64,000 nucleotides of DNA, taken from an uncultured SAR116 cluster alpha proteobacterium. GTDB lineage: Bacteria > Pseudomonadota > Alphaproteobacteria > Puniceispirillales > Marisalimonadaceae. This document shows positions 1-12,472 of this stretch, piece after piece. Position numbers and translations under genes: made by a program. The notes beneath the pieces are model-generated. The model saw only the letters and a program-made list of their open reading frames with translations. It was not told where the DNA came from and did no database searches. Positions within the stretch are counted from its first letter, which is position 1. Each line of letters opens with the position of its first letter. The DNA lies in contig CACHEH010000003.1 in NCBI GenBank assembly GCA_902578805.1, positions 1 to 64,000 on the forward strand. Direction: 5' to 3'.

Positions 1-2
1 AA

Positions 3-836
3 GCTTCCTATATCTTACAAATGAGTCAGTCTGCGTTGAGTAGACAAATGAAGGCTCTAGAAAACGAATTAGGTGTTAGGCTTTTTTTAAGAAACTCAGA
101 TGGTATTTCTATGACTAAAGCCGGCATAAGATTATCTTCTTCTGTTCAAATTTTAGCCTCAGATATAAGCAAGACTCACAATCAACTTCTGCAGGACATG
201 GACGTTCCTTCGGGTAGATTGAATGTTACTGCTACAAATGCGTTTGGAGCTTTATGGGTTGCTCCCAGAATGTCAAAATTCAAAAATTTATTTCCAGAAA
301 TAAATGTTGCGCTTAGCCTAAGAGATTCTGAGCCTCGAGTTACCAATTTTAACTCTGATATTGAGGTTAGAATGACACCCAGTGTTTCTCAAGACGATAT
401 TCAAATTAAATTAGCTAACTGTAGATATAAGATATTTGCATCAAATGAATATATTTCTAAAAATGGATATCCAAAAACTAGTACTGATTTAGATAATCAT
501 AAAATAATATCTTATGGAGAAGATGCACAACCACCTCTTGATAGACATCGACTGAATTGGCTGTTAACAATTGGAAAAGAAAATAAAAGACCAAGAAAAC
601 CAATTCTAGAGGTTTCTAGTATATATGGTATAGCAAAGGCTACAGAGGTTGGTATGGGAATAGCCTCTTTACCAGATTGGATGGAATTTGAAATGATAGA
701 ATTAACAGAAATTTTATCCCAACTAGAAGGTCCTAAAATGTCAATTTCTTTATGTTTTAATTATGAGTTAAGAAATGATTCTAGAATTAGGGCCTTTAAG
801 GATTTTATGATTAAAGAAGCAGAGATTATTAATTAA
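3..836 (+). CDS. LysR-family transcriptional regulator, 5'-truncated by window edge
   Basis: Frame is open upstream of the called ATG (ASYILQMSQSALSRQMKALENELGVRLFLR), typical LysR wHTH, so the true start lies before the window. Confidence 0.9.
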   Translation, partial: ASYILQMSQSALSRQMKALENELGVRLFLRNSDGISMTKAGIRLSSSVQILASDISKTHNQLLQDMDVPSGRLNVTATNAFGALWVAPRMSKFKNLFPEINVALSLRDSEPRVTNFNSDIEVRMTPSVSQDDIQIKLANCRYKIFASNEYISKNGYPKTSTDLDNHKIISYGEDAQPPLDRHRLNWLLTIGKENKRPRKPILEVSSIYGIAKATEVGMGIASLPDWMEFEMIELTEILSQLEGPKMSISLCFNYELRNDSRIRAFKDFMIKEAEIIN

Positions 837-995
837 TTTGTTAATCAATTTTGTAATGCATTTTATGCATATCTGACATATAATGATTAATTTTACAATT
901 ATATGTAAATTCACTATGTTCCACTTTCTTCATTAGGGAATAAGTGTAATAAGTCTTAATAACGATTGGCTGATTTACGAATTTATGGGATTTAA

Positions 996-3900
996 ATGAG
1001 TATTAAAAAATTAAACAAAATGGGTTTTCCTGACAAATATGGTTTATATGATTCTGACAATGAACATGAAAATTGTGGTTTTGGTTTTATTGCAAATATT
1101 AAAAACGAACCCAAACATGATATAGTTCACCAAGCTTTGGAGATTGTTCATAATCTTGACCATAGAGGTGCTATTGGAGCTGATCCATTAGCGGGTGATG
1201 GTGCTGGTATTTTGATTCAAATACCACATGATTTTTTTAAAGAAGAACTCTCAAAGGCTGATATTCAGCTTCCAGAAATTGGCAGCTATGGGGTTGGGAT
1301 GATTTTCCTGCCTCCAGAAAAAAGTAGAGCTAATTCTGCAATCAATTCAGTTGAAGAAGCAATTAAAAAAGAAGGTCAATCTCTAATTGGATGGAGAGAT
1401 GTTCCTGTTGATGATTCTGTTTTAGGAGAAACTGTAAAAAATAATGCGCCAATCATTAGGCAATTTTTTATTCAAAAAGGAAAAAACACAAAAAATGAAA
1501 AAGAATTTCAAAGAAAATTATATGTAATCAGAAAGCAAAGCCTTTTCTTACTTCAAAAAGAATTAAAAGATGATTGCGATGATTTTTATATTGTTTCACT
1601 TTCAACGAGAACCATAATATTCAAAGGAATGGTGTTAGCACCAAACCTATCAAAATTTTACATTGATTTTCAAAATAAGAATTTTAAAACTGCTATAGCT
1701 CTTTTTCATCAGAGGTTTTCAACAAACACATTCCCTTCTTGGCGACTTGCCCAACCTTTTAGATATTTATGTCATAATGGTGAGATTAATACTGTCAAAG
1801 GAAATACAAACTGGATGAACTCTAGACGATACAGCATGTATTCTGAACTTTTAGGAGATGATCTTAAGAAATTATGGCCAGTTATAGAAAAATCACCATC
1901 AGACTCAGCAACATTTGATAATGCTTTAGAACTTCTTGTAATGGGTGGTTATTCATTACCCCATGCAATGATGCTAATGATACCTGAAGCTTGGAAAGAT
2001 AACTTATTGATGGATCCAAAAAGATCTTCATTTTATGAATATTATTCTGCATTAATGGAGCCATGGGATGGACCAGCTGCAATGGCTTTTACTGATGGTG
2101 TTCAAGTTGCTGCTACTTTAGATCGCAATGGTTTAAGACCAGCTAGATATGTCGTAACAGATGATGGCTTAGTTATAATGTCATCAGAAGTAGGTGTCCT
2201 TAGAGATATTCCAGAGCATAAGATTGTTAAAAAATGGCGGTTACAACCAGGAAAAATGCTTCTGGTTGATTTAAATGAAAAAAGAATAATTTCAGATGAA
2301 GAGCTTAAGGATAATTTAGTTAATTTGTATCCATATGTCGATTGGGTTAAAAATTCTAAAGTTAACATTAAATCAATTCATTTTAATACAAATAAAACAT
2401 TGCCAGAAGATGGTGTATTACTAGATTTACAGCAAGCATTTGGGTATAACAAAGAAGATCTCAAATTTTTTCTTGAGCCAATGATTTTAGAGGGGCAAGA
2501 TCCGATTGGATCAATGGGAAGAGACATACCCTTAGCAGCGCTATCAGATAAAAACAGGCTTTTATATGACTATTTTTTTCAAAATTTTGCTCAGGTAACA
2601 AACCCTCCTATAGACCCTATTCGAGAAGAGTTGGTAATGTCTTTGATGAATTTTATTGGACCAAGGCCAAATTTGCTTGATCCTAAATCAGGTAAAAATC
2701 AAAAGTTAATCGAGGTTGATCACCCAATATTAGATAATTTAGATATAGAAAAGATTAGAAATATAGATAAATTTACCTCTAATAATTTAAGATCCGTTAC
2801 TTTAAGCATCTGTTATAATAAAAAAGAAAATCCAAATTTAAAAATTGAAAATTTTTTACAAAGCATTTGTATTGAAGCTGAAAGAGTTATAAATAGCAAT
2901 TCCTGTAATATAATTATCTTATCAGATAGAGAAGTTGATCAAAACAATATTGCAATTCCAGCATTACTTGCTACGAGCTCAATACATCATCATTTAATAA
3001 AAAAAGGTTTACGAACTAAAGTAGGGTTAATAATAGAAACTGGAGAAGCAAGAAGGGTTCATGATCTATGTCTTCTTGCAGGTTATGGAGCAGAAGCAAT
3101 AAACCCATACTTAGCGTTTTATACCTTATCAAACATAATAAAAAATCATAATCAGGAAATTGAAGAAAAAGAAGCTTACACAAAATATATCAAAGCGGTA
3201 ACAAAAGGCATGCTTAAAGTTATGTCTAAAATGGGTATTTCTACATATCAATCTTATTCTGGTGCTCAAATTTTTGATGCAGTGGGTCTTTCTTCTAATC
3301 TTGTTGATAGATATTTTTGCGGCACGTCATCAAAAGTTGAAGGTATTGATTTAAAAGAAATTCAAATAGAAACAGAGAATAGACATGAATTAGCTTTTGG
3401 CGATTCTCCAATATTGTCTAATGATCTTGATGTTGGTGGTGATTTGAGCTTTAGGATTCGTGGTGAAGAACATGTTTGGACTCCAGAAACTATTGGAATG
3501 CTTCAACATTCAGTTAGAAGTGCTAATTATGGCACTTTCAAAAAATACTCAAAGAAAATTAATGACCACTCCATAAAATTAAAAAATTTAAGAGGTCTTT
3601 TTAAGTTCACAAATAAAACAAAGCCAATAAATATTGATGAGGTAGAACCTACGTCTGAAATAGTTAAAAGATTTGCTACAGGTGCTATGTCACTTGGATC
3701 AATATCCACAGAAGCTCATACAACCTTAGCAATTGCAATGAATCGTCTAGGAGGAAGATCTAACACAGGAGAAGGTGGAGAAGAGACTTCAAGATTTGTT
3801 CCTCTTGCTAATGGTGATTCAATGAACTCCAGAATAAAACAAGTAGCATCAGGAAGATTTGGAGTTACCACTGAATATTTATCAAACGCAACCGACATTC

Positions 3901-5633
3901 AGATCAAAATGGCACAAGGCGCTAAGCCAGGTGAAGGAGGACAGCTTCCAGGTGGAAAAGTTGATGAATTTATTGCAAAAATTAGACATTCAACTCCAGG
4001 TGTTGGTTTAATATCACCACCACCTCATCACGATATCTATTCAATTGAAGATTTAGCACAACTTATACATGATCTTAAAAATGTTAATCCAAAAGCTAGA
4101 GTTTCTGTAAAACTTGTATCTGAGATTGGTGTTGGAACCGTTGCAGCTGGAGTTAGTAAGGCTTATGCTGATCATGTAACTATTTCAGGAAATGATGGCG
4201 GTACTGGAGCAAGTCCAATCACATCATTGTTAAATGCCGGTGGTCCTTGGGAGACAGGTTTAGCCGAAACCCATCAAACACTTGTCATGAACGGATTAAG
4301 AGAAAGAATAGCTGTTCAAGTTGATGGAGGGTTAAGAACTGGAAGAGATGTTGTGATTGGAGCAATTTTGGGTGCTGATGAATTTGGATTTGCAACTGCC
4401 GCTCTTATTTCCGAAGGTTGTATAATGATGAGAAAATGTCACTTAAATACTTGTCCTGTAGGTGTTGCTACACAAGACCCAGAACTTAGAAAAAATTTTA
4501 CTGGAACACCTGACCATGTCGTAAATTTTTTTGTTTTCATTGCTAATGAAGTAAGAGAAATAATGGCAGAGCTTGGAATAAAAAAGTTTAACGATTTAAT
4601 TGGAAGAAGAGATCTTATTGATTTTAATGGCGCAGAAGAACATTGGAAAGCGCACGGATTGGATTTAAGAAAACTTATTGTAAACTTAGAAAAAGAAAAA
4701 GATGAGACTTTCTATAATTCAAAAAAACAAAACCATAGTTTAGAACTTGCTCTCGATAATGAATTAATTTCAAAATCAAAAAAAGCTATATCAGATAAAA
4801 TAAAAGTAAATATTTCATCAAAAATTGTTAATACTAACAGAACTGTTGGTGGGATGTTATCAGGAGTTGTAGCAACAAAGTACGGTCATAATGGATTGCC
4901 AAAGGATACAATAAATGTAAATTTTACTGGGAATGCTGGTCAAAGTTTTGGAGCTTGGTTATCAAAAGGTGTTAATTTTAACTTAAATGGTGATGCTAAC
5001 GATTATGTAGGCAAAGGCCTGTCAGGTGGTAGAATATCTGTAAGTCCTCACGAAACAAGTAAAATTATTCCTGAAAATAATATAATTGCTGGAAATACGC
5101 TTTTGTACGGCGCAATCTCAGGTGAATGCTATCTAAGAGGAGTTGTAGGAGAACGTTTTGCAGTTAGAAACTCAGGTGCTATTGCTGTTGTAGAAGGCTG
5201 TGGAGATCACGGATGCGAGTATATGACAGGTGGTGTTGTTATTATACTTGGAAAAACAGGTAGAAATTTTGCAGCAGGAATGTCTGGCGGTATAGCTTAT
5301 ATTTTAGACGAAGATGGTACATTTGATACTAAGTGCAATAAAGCTATGGTAGGTTTAGAGAAATTACAGAGTTTAAAAAACTCGAGCTCTCCTTCAGCTA
5401 AAGATATTGATAATGATTTACTGGATTTTGACGAAGCACGATTAAAATTAATAATTCAAAGACATTTAAAATATACTAAAAGTGAAAAAGCCAGATTAAT
5501 ATTAGATGATTGGAGTAAATATCTTAACCTTTTTTATAAAATAACCCCTTTCGATTTTAAGAAAGCTTTAAACGAAAGAAAACAAAAACTCAAAGAAGAT
5601 AATAAAGTACCAAATAGAATTGCTGGAGAATAA
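996..5633 (+). CDS. gltB: glutamate synthase (NADPH) large subunit
   Basis: Class II amidotransferase N-terminus ([10 protein letters not shown]), glutamate synthase central and FMN domains, [13 protein letters not shown] Fe-S motif, C-terminal GXGXG repeats; followed by gltD. Confidence 0.98.
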   Translation: MSIKKLNKMGFPDKYGLYDSDNEHENCGFGFIANIKNEPKHDIVHQALEIVHNLDHRGAIGADPLAGDGAGILIQIPHDFFKEELSKADIQLPEIGSYGVGMIFLPPEKSRANSAINSVEEAIKKEGQSLIGWRDVPVDDSVLGETVKNNAPIIRQFFIQKGKNTKNEKEFQRKLYVIRKQSLFLLQKELKDDCDDFYIVSLSTRTIIFKGMVLAPNLSKFYIDFQNKNFKTAIALFHQRFSTNTFPSWRLAQPFRYLCHNGEINTVKGNTNWMNSRRYSMYSELLGDDLKKLWPVIEKSPSDSATFDNALELLVMGGYSLPHAMMLMIPEAWKDNLLMDPKRSSFYEYYSALMEPWDGPAAMAFTDGVQVAATLDRNGLRPARYVVTDDGLVIMSSEVGVLRDIPEHKIVKKWRLQPGKMLLVDLNEKRIISDEELKDNLVNLYPYVDWVKNSKVNIKSIHFNTNKTLPEDGVLLDLQQAFGYNKEDLKFFLEPMILEGQDPIGSMGRDIPLAALSDKNRLLYDYFFQNFAQVTNPPIDPIREELVMSLMNFIGPRPNLLDPKSGKNQKLIEVDHPILDNLDIEKIRNIDKFTSNNLRSVTLSICYNKKENPNLKIENFLQSICIEAERVINSNSCNIIILSDREVDQNNIAIPALLATSSIHHHLIKKGLRTKVGLIIETGEARRVHDLCLLAGYGAEAINPYLAFYTLSNIIKNHNQEIEEKEAYTKYIKAVTKGMLKVMSKMGISTYQSYSGAQIFDAVGLSSNLVDRYFCGTSSKVEGIDLKEIQIETENRHELAFGDSPILSNDLDVGGDLSFRIRGEEHVWTPETIGMLQHSVRSANYGTFKKYSKKINDHSIKLKNLRGLFKFTNKTKPINIDEVEPTSEIVKRFATGAMSLGSISTEAHTTLAIAMNRLGGRSNTGEGGEETSRFVPLANGDSMNSRIKQVASGRFGVTTEYLSNATDIQIKMAQGAKPGEGGQLPGGKVDEFIAKIRHSTPGVGLISPPPHHDIYSIEDLAQLIHDLKNVNPKARVSVKLVSEIGVGTVAAGVSKAYADHVTISGNDGGTGASPITSLLNAGGPWETGLAETHQTLVMNGLRERIAVQVDGGLRTGRDVVIGAILGADEFGFATAALISEGCIMMRKCHLNTCPVGVATQDPELRKNFTGTPDHVVNFFVFIANEVREIMAELGIKKFNDLIGRRDLIDFNGAEEHWKAHGLDLRKLIVNLEKEKDETFYNSKKQNHSLELALDNELISKSKKAISDKIKVNISSKIVNTNRTVGGMLSGVVATKYGHNGLPKDTINVNFTGNAGQSFGAWLSKGVNFNLNGDANDYVGKGLSGGRISVSPHETSKIIPENNIIAGNTLLYGAISGECYLRGVVGERFAVRNSGAIAVVEGCGDHGCEYMTGGVVIILGKTGRNFAAGMSGGIAYILDEDGTFDTKCNKAMVGLEKLQSLKNSSSPSAKDIDNDLLDFDEARLKLIIQRHLKYTKSEKARLILDDWSKYLNLFYKITPFDFKKALNERKQKLKEDNKVPNRIAGE

Positions 5634-5634
5634 T

Positions 5635-7077
5635 ATGGGTAAGGTAACTGGATTTATGGAATTAGACCGAGTTGAAAGAGATTATGAACCGGTTGAGGAC
5701 AGAATAAAACATTTCAGAGAATTTTTAATTCCCCTTGATAAAACCAAAGTATCAGAGCAAGGTGCTAGATGTATGGACTGTGGTATTCCATATTGTCACC
5801 AAGGCTGTCCTGTAAACAATCTTATTCCTGATTGGAATGATATGATTTACAATAATAAATGGAAAGAAGCTTTAAATCTATTGCAATCAACGAATAATTT
5901 TCCTGAATTTACGGGTAGAATTTGTCCAGCACCATGTGAAGCATCATGTACTTTGAATATTACAGATAATCCTGTAGCAATTAAAACAATTGAATGTTCC
6001 ATTGTAGATAAAGGTTGGGAAGAAGGTTGGATTAAACCAGTAATTAGTAATAAAAAAACTGGTAAAAAAGTAGCTGTTATTGGTTCTGGGCCTTCTGGTT
6101 TAGCATGTGCTCAACAATTAGCTAGAGCAGGTCATTCCGTTGTTGTGTTTGAAAAAAATGCGAGAATAGGTGGTCTTCTTAGAATTGGCATACCTGATTT
6201 TAAAATGGAAAAACATCTTATTGATAGAAGAATGTCTCAAATGGAGGCCGAAGGTGTTGAATTCAGAGTTAATTCTCACATTGGTAAAGATATAAAAATA
6301 GAAGAAATAAACAAGAATTTTGATGCAATTGCTTTTTGTGGTGGATCAGAAAATCCAAGAGATTTACCTGTTAAGGGTAGAGAGCTTAAGGGTATTTCTT
6401 TTGCTATGGAGTTCTTATCTCAACAAAATGATAGAGTTGCAGGTAATCACATTGACCCAAAAATTGAAATTACGGCAAAAGGAAAAAATGTTCTTGTAAT
6501 TGGTGGAGGAGATACTGGATCTGATTGTGTTGGTACTTCTAACCGTCAAGGAGCCAAATCAGTTACACAACTCGAATTACTAGATCAACCACCAGAAAAA
6601 GAAAATAAAGCACTTACCTGGCCTAATTGGCCTCTAAAACTTAGAACTTCTTCATCTCATCAAGAAGGTTGTGATAGAAATTGGTCTGTTTTAACAAAAT
6701 CATTTGACGGTCATGACGGAAAAGTAAGTAAACTAAATTGCGTAAAAGTTGAATGGTCAAAAGATGATAATGGAAAAATGAAAATGAGTGAGGTTACAGG
6801 TACTGAATTTTCTTTTAAAGCAGATCTTGTATTACTTGCTATGGGTTTTGTGCATCCAATTCATGAAGGTTTAATAAACAATTTAGGTGTTAACCTTACA
6901 CCAGCTGGCAATTTAGATGCTAATGACAAAGAATATAAAACATCTATTGATAAATTATTTGCTGCTGGCGACTCAAGACGAGGGCAATCTTTAGTTGTTT
7001 GGGCTATAAGAGAAGGTAGGCAGTGTGCAAGATCTATCGACGAGTTTCTTATGGGAAAGTCAGAATTACCAAATTAA
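5635..7077 (+). CDS. gltD: glutamate synthase (NADPH) small subunit
   Basis: [24 protein letters not shown] and [18 protein letters not shown] motifs; start MGKVTGF just after the gltB stop. Confidence 0.97.
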   Translation: MGKVTGFMELDRVERDYEPVEDRIKHFREFLIPLDKTKVSEQGARCMDCGIPYCHQGCPVNNLIPDWNDMIYNNKWKEALNLLQSTNNFPEFTGRICPAPCEASCTLNITDNPVAIKTIECSIVDKGWEEGWIKPVISNKKTGKKVAVIGSGPSGLACAQQLARAGHSVVVFEKNARIGGLLRIGIPDFKMEKHLIDRRMSQMEAEGVEFRVNSHIGKDIKIEEINKNFDAIAFCGGSENPRDLPVKGRELKGISFAMEFLSQQNDRVAGNHIDPKIEITAKGKNVLVIGGGDTGSDCVGTSNRQGAKSVTQLELLDQPPEKENKALTWPNWPLKLRTSSSHQEGCDRNWSVLTKSFDGHDGKVSKLNCVKVEWSKDDNGKMKMSEVTGTEFSFKADLVLLAMGFVHPIHEGLINNLGVNLTPAGNLDANDKEYKTSIDKLFAAGDSRRGQSLVVWAIREGRQCARSIDEFLMGKSELPN

Positions 7078-7280
7078 TAGAGTTTTTTCAATTTACTTCA
7101 CATTATGGAATAATAATATTTTGATTTGAAACTAGATTTTTATAATTTAAATAATTTAAATGGATGATTAAACACTATGTCTATAAAAATTTACCGTACT
7201 ATTTATTAGAGAAATTAATAGAGACACTATTTGCTAATAATCCAATAAAAAAAACTAATTTCTACAAAACAATTAAAATT

Positions 7281-7949
7281 ATGATTACCCTTTATCACTA
7301 TTACTTATGTTCGTCTTCAAGATATATTCGGCTAATTTTAGAAGAACATAAAATTACATATAATACAAAGCTAGAAAATATTTGGAAACCACAAAAAGAT
7401 TTTCTTCAACTTAATCCAGCTGGTCATTTGCCAGTTTTAGTAAATGAAAAAGGTTTTCCAATTATTGGAGCAAATGCTTGTGTCGAATATATTAAAGATC
7501 TTGAATTAAGACCCTACTTATATGTAGACAATTATAGAGAAAAAGCTGAAATGAATAGGTTAGCCCATTGGTTTGATGTAATTTTTAAAAAGGAAGTCTT
7601 TGACCCAATTATTTATGAAAAAGTATTTTCAATTATAGAAGATAACATAACCCCGAATAGTGAAAATATAAGAGCAGCACTTAGTAATTTGGATTTTCAT
7701 ATCCAATATTTGAATTATTTACTAAATAGTAAAAAGTATTTTATTCATGATGAGGTAACTTATTTAGATTTTCTAGCTGCAGCTAATTTCTCAGTTTTGG
7801 ATTACTTAGGATTATTAAATTTAAGTAGTTATGAGAATATAAGAGAATGGTATTTTAAAATTAAGTCAAGACCTTCATTTAAAACATTATTTAAAGATCA
7901 AATAGTTGGACTTAACCCCCATAAAAACTATCATAATATTGATGTTTAA
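7281..7949 (+). CDS. glutathione S-transferase family protein
   Basis: MITLYHYYLCSSSRYIRLILEE...NPAGHLPVLV GST N-terminal fold; start chosen at internal Met, the ORF track extends upstream to 7164. Confidence 0.8.
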   Translation: MITLYHYYLCSSSRYIRLILEEHKITYNTKLENIWKPQKDFLQLNPAGHLPVLVNEKGFPIIGANACVEYIKDLELRPYLYVDNYREKAEMNRLAHWFDVIFKKEVFDPIIYEKVFSIIEDNITPNSENIRAALSNLDFHIQYLNYLLNSKKYFIHDEVTYLDFLAAANFSVLDYLGLLNLSSYENIREWYFKIKSRPSFKTLFKDQIVGLNPHKNYHNIDV

Positions 7950-8696
7950 CTATATTTTTGTTTTTATTTCTTCAATTATATTTGTGATATTTTTAAGTTG
8001 ATCTGTTTCAGATAACCTATGTCCAGCGTTTTTGTCTAATAATAGTTTGATATCTTTACTTCCTTTAAATGTGTTGATTATCTTTATACTTAAATCGAAA
8101 GGAACGGCATTATCAGCGATACCATGGTATAAATAGACAGGACCATTAAAAGTTATACTCTTTGATAAAGTAAGGTTTTTAAAACTATCTTTTACTAATT
8201 TGTATGAAAAATCATTTTTTGATCCATCTTCATATCTTATAGTTGTCTTTCGATTTTTTACTAATTTTCTTTTCTCATCTCTTGTCATTTTATCCCATAT
8301 CAAAAGTTTAGGAAAATCTGGAGCAGGAGCTAAACCTATCATTGCAGAAATTTTTTTTGGAATTCGTTTTGCTAACATCAGCATAATCCAAGCGCCCATT
8401 GATGATCCAACTAAAATTTGTTTGTCTTGAGTAAGTTTGTTAATTAAATACTCAGAATCCTGATACCAATCAGAGAAACACGTTGTGTCAATTGTTCCTG
8501 ACGATTTACCATGACCTGAATAATCAAACCTTAAAAAGCTATGATTATTCTCTTTTGCCCATTTTTCTAAATATAATGCTTTTTTACCTTGCATATCTGA
8601 GTTAAAACCACTTAAGAATACAATACCTTCGTTTTTTCCGGTTAATTGGTTATATGCTATTGTGTTATTATCTAATCTATTAATAAATTTGGTCAT
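7950..8696 (-). CDS. alpha/beta hydrolase
   Basis: GSSMGAW nucleophile elbow, FDYSGHGKSSG, C-terminal DKNAGHRLS. Confidence 0.85.
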   Translation of the reverse strand: MTKFINRLDNNTIAYNQLTGKNEGIVFLSGFNSDMQGKKALYLEKWAKENNHSFLRFDYSGHGKSSGTIDTTCFSDWYQDSEYLINKLTQDKQILVGSSMGAWIMLMLAKRIPKKISAMIGLAPAPDFPKLLIWDKMTRDEKRKLVKNRKTTIRYEDGSKNDFSYKLVKDSFKNLTLSKSITFNGPVYLYHGIADNAVPFDLSIKIINTFKGSKDIKLLLDKNAGHRLSETDQLKNITNIIEEIKTKI

Positions 8697-8718
8697 TTAT
8701 AAATCCGTTTGATTTAAG

Positions 8719-9879
8719 TTGAATAAAATGAATAAAAAAAAATATACTATAGCTCAGATTTTACCAGCTTTAAATACTGGTGGTGTGGAAAGAGGAGTTG
8801 TAGAAATTTCTAAAGCACTAGTTGAAAACAATTTTAGATCAATTGTTATTTCATCTGGTGGACATATGGTTTCTCAAATAACTAGAAACGGTGGAATTCA
8901 TTATAATCTTGATGTACATACCAAAAACCCATTAAAATGGACTAAAATTAGAGGTGAATTAAAAAGAGTTTTAGAAAGTGAGAATGTAGATCTAATTCAT
9001 TTTTGTTCTCGAGCACCTGCATGGATTGGTATGCCTCTTGGATTAATCCTAGATGTGCCAATAATTACTTCAGTTCACATGAGATTTAGAAAATCCAATT
9101 TTTTTAAAAAATATTATAATAGTATCTTAACTAAAGGAAATTTGATTATCGCTATTTCAAAGCATATTGAAGAAAGCGTAAAAGCTTCTTTTCCTGAGAT
9201 AAGTGATAAAATAAAAATAGTTAATAGGGGTGTTGATTTGAAATTATTTAACTCAAGTCAAATTAATCCAGCAAGAATAATTGCACAGTCAAAGCTTTTA
9301 AATTTAAAAGATAATCTTCCTGTTATAATTATGGCAGCAAGACCTGCATTATGGAAAGGGTATTTAGTTCTCATAAAAGCTTTATCAAAAGTTAAATATG
9401 ATTTTCAATGCGTTTTGATTGGAGCTGGTGACGGAAGTCAAAAATTCCAAAACATATTAATAAAGAAAATATTAAAATTAAAGTTGGAGACTAAGATCAA
9501 GCTTGTTAACTCAACTAGGGATATTCAAGCAGCGATGATTTTAGGTGATTTGATTGTCATGCCTTCATTGACGCCGGAACCTTTTGGAAGAATTGTTTTA
9601 GAGGCTCAGGCTTTGGGCAAAATACCTATTGCTTTTGATCATGGAGGAGCCTCAGAAACAATTATTGACGGAAAAAATGGTTTTTTAGCAGAGCCTGTTA
9701 ATACTGAAAGCCTATCTAAAAAAATATCATATGTTTTGTCTTTAAAACCATCTAAAAGAGAGAAGATTGGTGTATATGCAAAAAAGTTCGTGACTAAAAA
9801 TTACAGCCATGACAGGATGTGTAAGTTAACTTTATCATTATATAAACAATGCATTGCAGAATATAAGATCAACAATTAG
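8719..9879 (+). CDS. glycosyltransferase family 4
   Basis: N-terminal PALNTGGVERGVVEI and C-terminal PSLTPEPFGRIVLEAQALGKIPIAFDHGGASETI. Confidence 0.88.
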   Translation: MNKMNKKKYTIAQILPALNTGGVERGVVEISKALVENNFRSIVISSGGHMVSQITRNGGIHYNLDVHTKNPLKWTKIRGELKRVLESENVDLIHFCSRAPAWIGMPLGLILDVPIITSVHMRFRKSNFFKKYYNSILTKGNLIIAISKHIEESVKASFPEISDKIKIVNRGVDLKLFNSSQINPARIIAQSKLLNLKDNLPVIIMAARPALWKGYLVLIKALSKVKYDFQCVLIGAGDGSQKFQNILIKKILKLKLETKIKLVNSTRDIQAAMILGDLIVMPSLTPEPFGRIVLEAQALGKIPIAFDHGGASETIIDGKNGFLAEPVNTESLSKKISYVLSLKPSKREKIGVYAKKFVTKNYSHDRMCKLTLSLYKQCIAEYKINN

Positions 9880-9927
9880 CTCTACGAAAATAAATATAAC
9901 TTAAATTTTTGTCTACGGTCCAGTGTT

Positions 9928-11859
9928 TTATGCAGGTGGAGTTGCTTCATCTTTAATTAGAGTTATTGCATCTTTAATACTCATAATTTTATTAACCTGA
10001 GAACCGAGGCGACGAATGGCAACGCTATTCGCCAAGATTTCCTGTTTTCCTAATACGAAAATAACAGGTACTTTTTTGTTTGAATGGTCTCGTATTTTAT
10101 AGCCAATTTTCTCATTGCGTATATCCAAATTAGCCCGAATACCAACCTTTACTAGATCATCTTTAACTTTATTGGCATATCGTTCAGTATCACTTGTGAT
10201 GGTCGCTACTACAACTTGTACTGGTGCAAGCCAGAGTGGTAATTTGCCAGCATAATGCTCAATTAAAACTCCTATAAAACGCTCGACGGAGCCAAGAATG
10301 GCTCTGTGGATCATATGGGGTGTGTGGCGTTGACCATCCACAGCGGTATAGCTCATTTCAAGTCGAGTTGGCATATTCATATCAACTTGAATTGTACCAC
10401 ATTGCCACTCACGGCCAATCGCATCTGTGAGAATAAAATCAAGTTTTGGTGCATAAAACGCACCATCTCCAGCATTAAGTATCCATTTCATGCCTATGCG
10501 TTCAAGTACTTTCTGCAATGCTTCCTCAGCTCGATCCCAGTCTTCATCCGATCCAATACGTTCTTCTGGGCGCGTTGAGAAATTGATTACGATATTTTTG
10601 GCCATGCCAAGATCGGTGTAGACTTCTTTGATGAGATCGCACATTGCAATGACCTCATCTTCAAGTTGTTCATCTGAACAAAAAATATGTGCATCATCTT
10701 GTGTGAAGGCTTGAACGCGCATAAGACCATGGCGTGCTCCAGAGGCTTCCTGCCGGAACACTCGTCCAAATTCTGCCATGCGTATGGGAAGGTCGCGATA
10801 GGATTTAACTCCATAATTATAAAGCTGAGCATTACCAGGGCAACTCATCGGTTTCAAAGCATAAGGATTTTTGTCCTTTTCACCTTTGTTGTCGTCATTG
10901 ATAATAAACATATTCTCACGGTACTTTTCCCAGTGGCCAGAGGCTTGCCAGAAACGTGAATCTAGCATTTGTGGTGTATTAACCTCTATATAGTTATGAT
11001 TACGTACCTTGCGACGCATATAGGCAAGAAGCTCTGTATAAATTATCCAGCCATTGTTGTGCCAGAATACCTGTCCTGGTGCTTCATCCTGAAAATGAAA
11101 TAGTTCCATTTCTTTGCCAACTTTGCGGTGGTCACGCTTTTCCGCCTCTTCCAACTGATGTAAATGTGTGTCAAGCTCATCTTGAGTACGCCAGGCTGTT
11201 CCATAAATCCTGCTGAGCATAGGCTTATTAGAATCGCCACGCCAGTAAGCACCGGCAACTTTCATCAGTTTGAATGCTGTGCCAATATACTTAGTGCTAG
11301 GCATATGTGGCCCACGGCATAAATCAAGCCATTCGCCTTGCTTGTAAATTGTTATCGTTTCATCTTCTGGAAGATCTTCGATGAGTTCCACTTTGAAGCG
11401 TTCCCCTTTGTTTTTGAAAAAATCAATAGCTTCAGCACGGCTCCAGATCTCACGCGTAAAGGGATGATTTTGTTCAATGATCTGACGCATTTTCTTTTCA
11501 ATTTTGGGAAGATCTTCAGCTGAAAAAGGTTCTTTACGGTAGAAATCATAATAAAAACCGTTTTCAATTGTCGGGCCGATTGTGACTTGTGTTCCTGGGA
11601 ATAGTTTTTGTACCGCTTCAGCCATTACATGTGCTGCATCGTGTCGGATCAGTTCCAATGCCCGATCATCTTCTCGTTTAATGATATTCATTGCGCAATT
11701 TTTTTCTAAAGCAAAAGACAAATCATGCAGCTGGTTATCGAGATCAACTGCAACTGCGGCTTTGGCCAAGGATTTTGCAATACTTTTTGCAACTTCTAGA
11801 CATGAAGTTCCAGTAGCGAATTCGAGGGTGTTGCCATTGGGGAGTGTTATTGTAATCAT
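9928..11859 (-). CDS. thrS: threonyl-tRNA synthetase
   Basis: TGS domain, RHDAAHVMAEAV, GPTIENGFYYDF, class II motifs and anticodon-binding domain. GC content visibly higher than neighbours. Confidence 0.97.
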   Translation of the reverse strand: MITITLPNGNTLEFATGTSCLEVAKSIAKSLAKAAVAVDLDNQLHDLSFALEKNCAMNIIKREDDRALELIRHDAAHVMAEAVQKLFPGTQVTIGPTIENGFYYDFYRKEPFSAEDLPKIEKKMRQIIEQNHPFTREIWSRAEAIDFFKNKGERFKVELIEDLPEDETITIYKQGEWLDLCRGPHMPSTKYIGTAFKLMKVAGAYWRGDSNKPMLSRIYGTAWRTQDELDTHLHQLEEAEKRDHRKVGKEMELFHFQDEAPGQVFWHNNGWIIYTELLAYMRRKVRNHNYIEVNTPQMLDSRFWQASGHWEKYRENMFIINDDNKGEKDKNPYALKPMSCPGNAQLYNYGVKSYRDLPIRMAEFGRVFRQEASGARHGLMRVQAFTQDDAHIFCSDEQLEDEVIAMCDLIKEVYTDLGMAKNIVINFSTRPEERIGSDEDWDRAEEALQKVLERIGMKWILNAGDGAFYAPKLDFILTDAIGREWQCGTIQVDMNMPTRLEMSYTAVDGQRHTPHMIHRAILGSVERFIGVLIEHYAGKLPLWLAPVQVVVATITSDTERYANKVKDDLVKVGIRANLDIRNEKIGYKIRDHSNKKVPVIFVLGKQEILANSVAIRRLGSQVNKIMSIKDAITLIKDEATPPA

Positions 11860-12472
11860 GTTACAGAATCTCTTCTTTACGGTTAAGGAAGCTATAAATT
11901 TTCAAAGTATTGATGTAGTAAACTTTTTTCATGTTTTCCAATAATTAAGAGTTTTGAAATTGGATGAGTTGGCCAATATTCGTTAAAATGAAGCCGTAAA
12001 AAAGAACAGCAAAGGTGTTTTTTAAAATTATGTAGAGCTGTAATTTGATTCTCATTATTTTTATTTGTTTTTGCTCATAAATTCATTGATTGCAAAGATC
12101 TCTAAGATTATAACACTTTGTGCTAAGGTCAACTAAAAAACTGAATCCAGTATATGTTAATATTACATTTGATAAAGTTCAGATATAACGGATGCAAATA
12201 ATATTAGCTTCATATTAATTTCAATTTTAAACTTGTTACAAGTGGATGGTATGAGTCAAATCTAAAGATAATTAAGAAAAAGAAAATAAAAATTGTTTAG
12301 TTTAAATATTTTTTGATTAAATTTTTTTATAAATACCCTTTCTTGATTTGCTAAATGAGTAAAATTGAAATTAATTGTTGCTTTGTTAACTAATTTTTTT
12401 TTTAATTTATTAACAAATTTCATCAAAATGTTGTAATAGTATTCGAAAATTATATAAAAAGGAGATTTTCAT

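Noticed and set aside
856-870. ATGCAT-TTT-ATGCAT repeat between the LysR gene and gltB as a LysR operator
   Set aside because: Short palindromic AT-rich motif in an AT-rich genome; no T-N11-A context that I could defend.
1882-3898. Antisense ORFs inside gltB (66-88 aa)
   Set aside because: Lie opposite a well-conserved long CDS, no RBS or family resemblance; chance frames.
10306-11944. Several long antisense/alternate ORFs across thrS
   Set aside because: Explained by the higher GC of thrS reducing random stops; protein sequences lack recognisable domains.
11860-12456. Possible hidden gene between thrS and infC
   Set aside because: AT-rich, no sustained frame on either strand that I could read; treated as intergenic.
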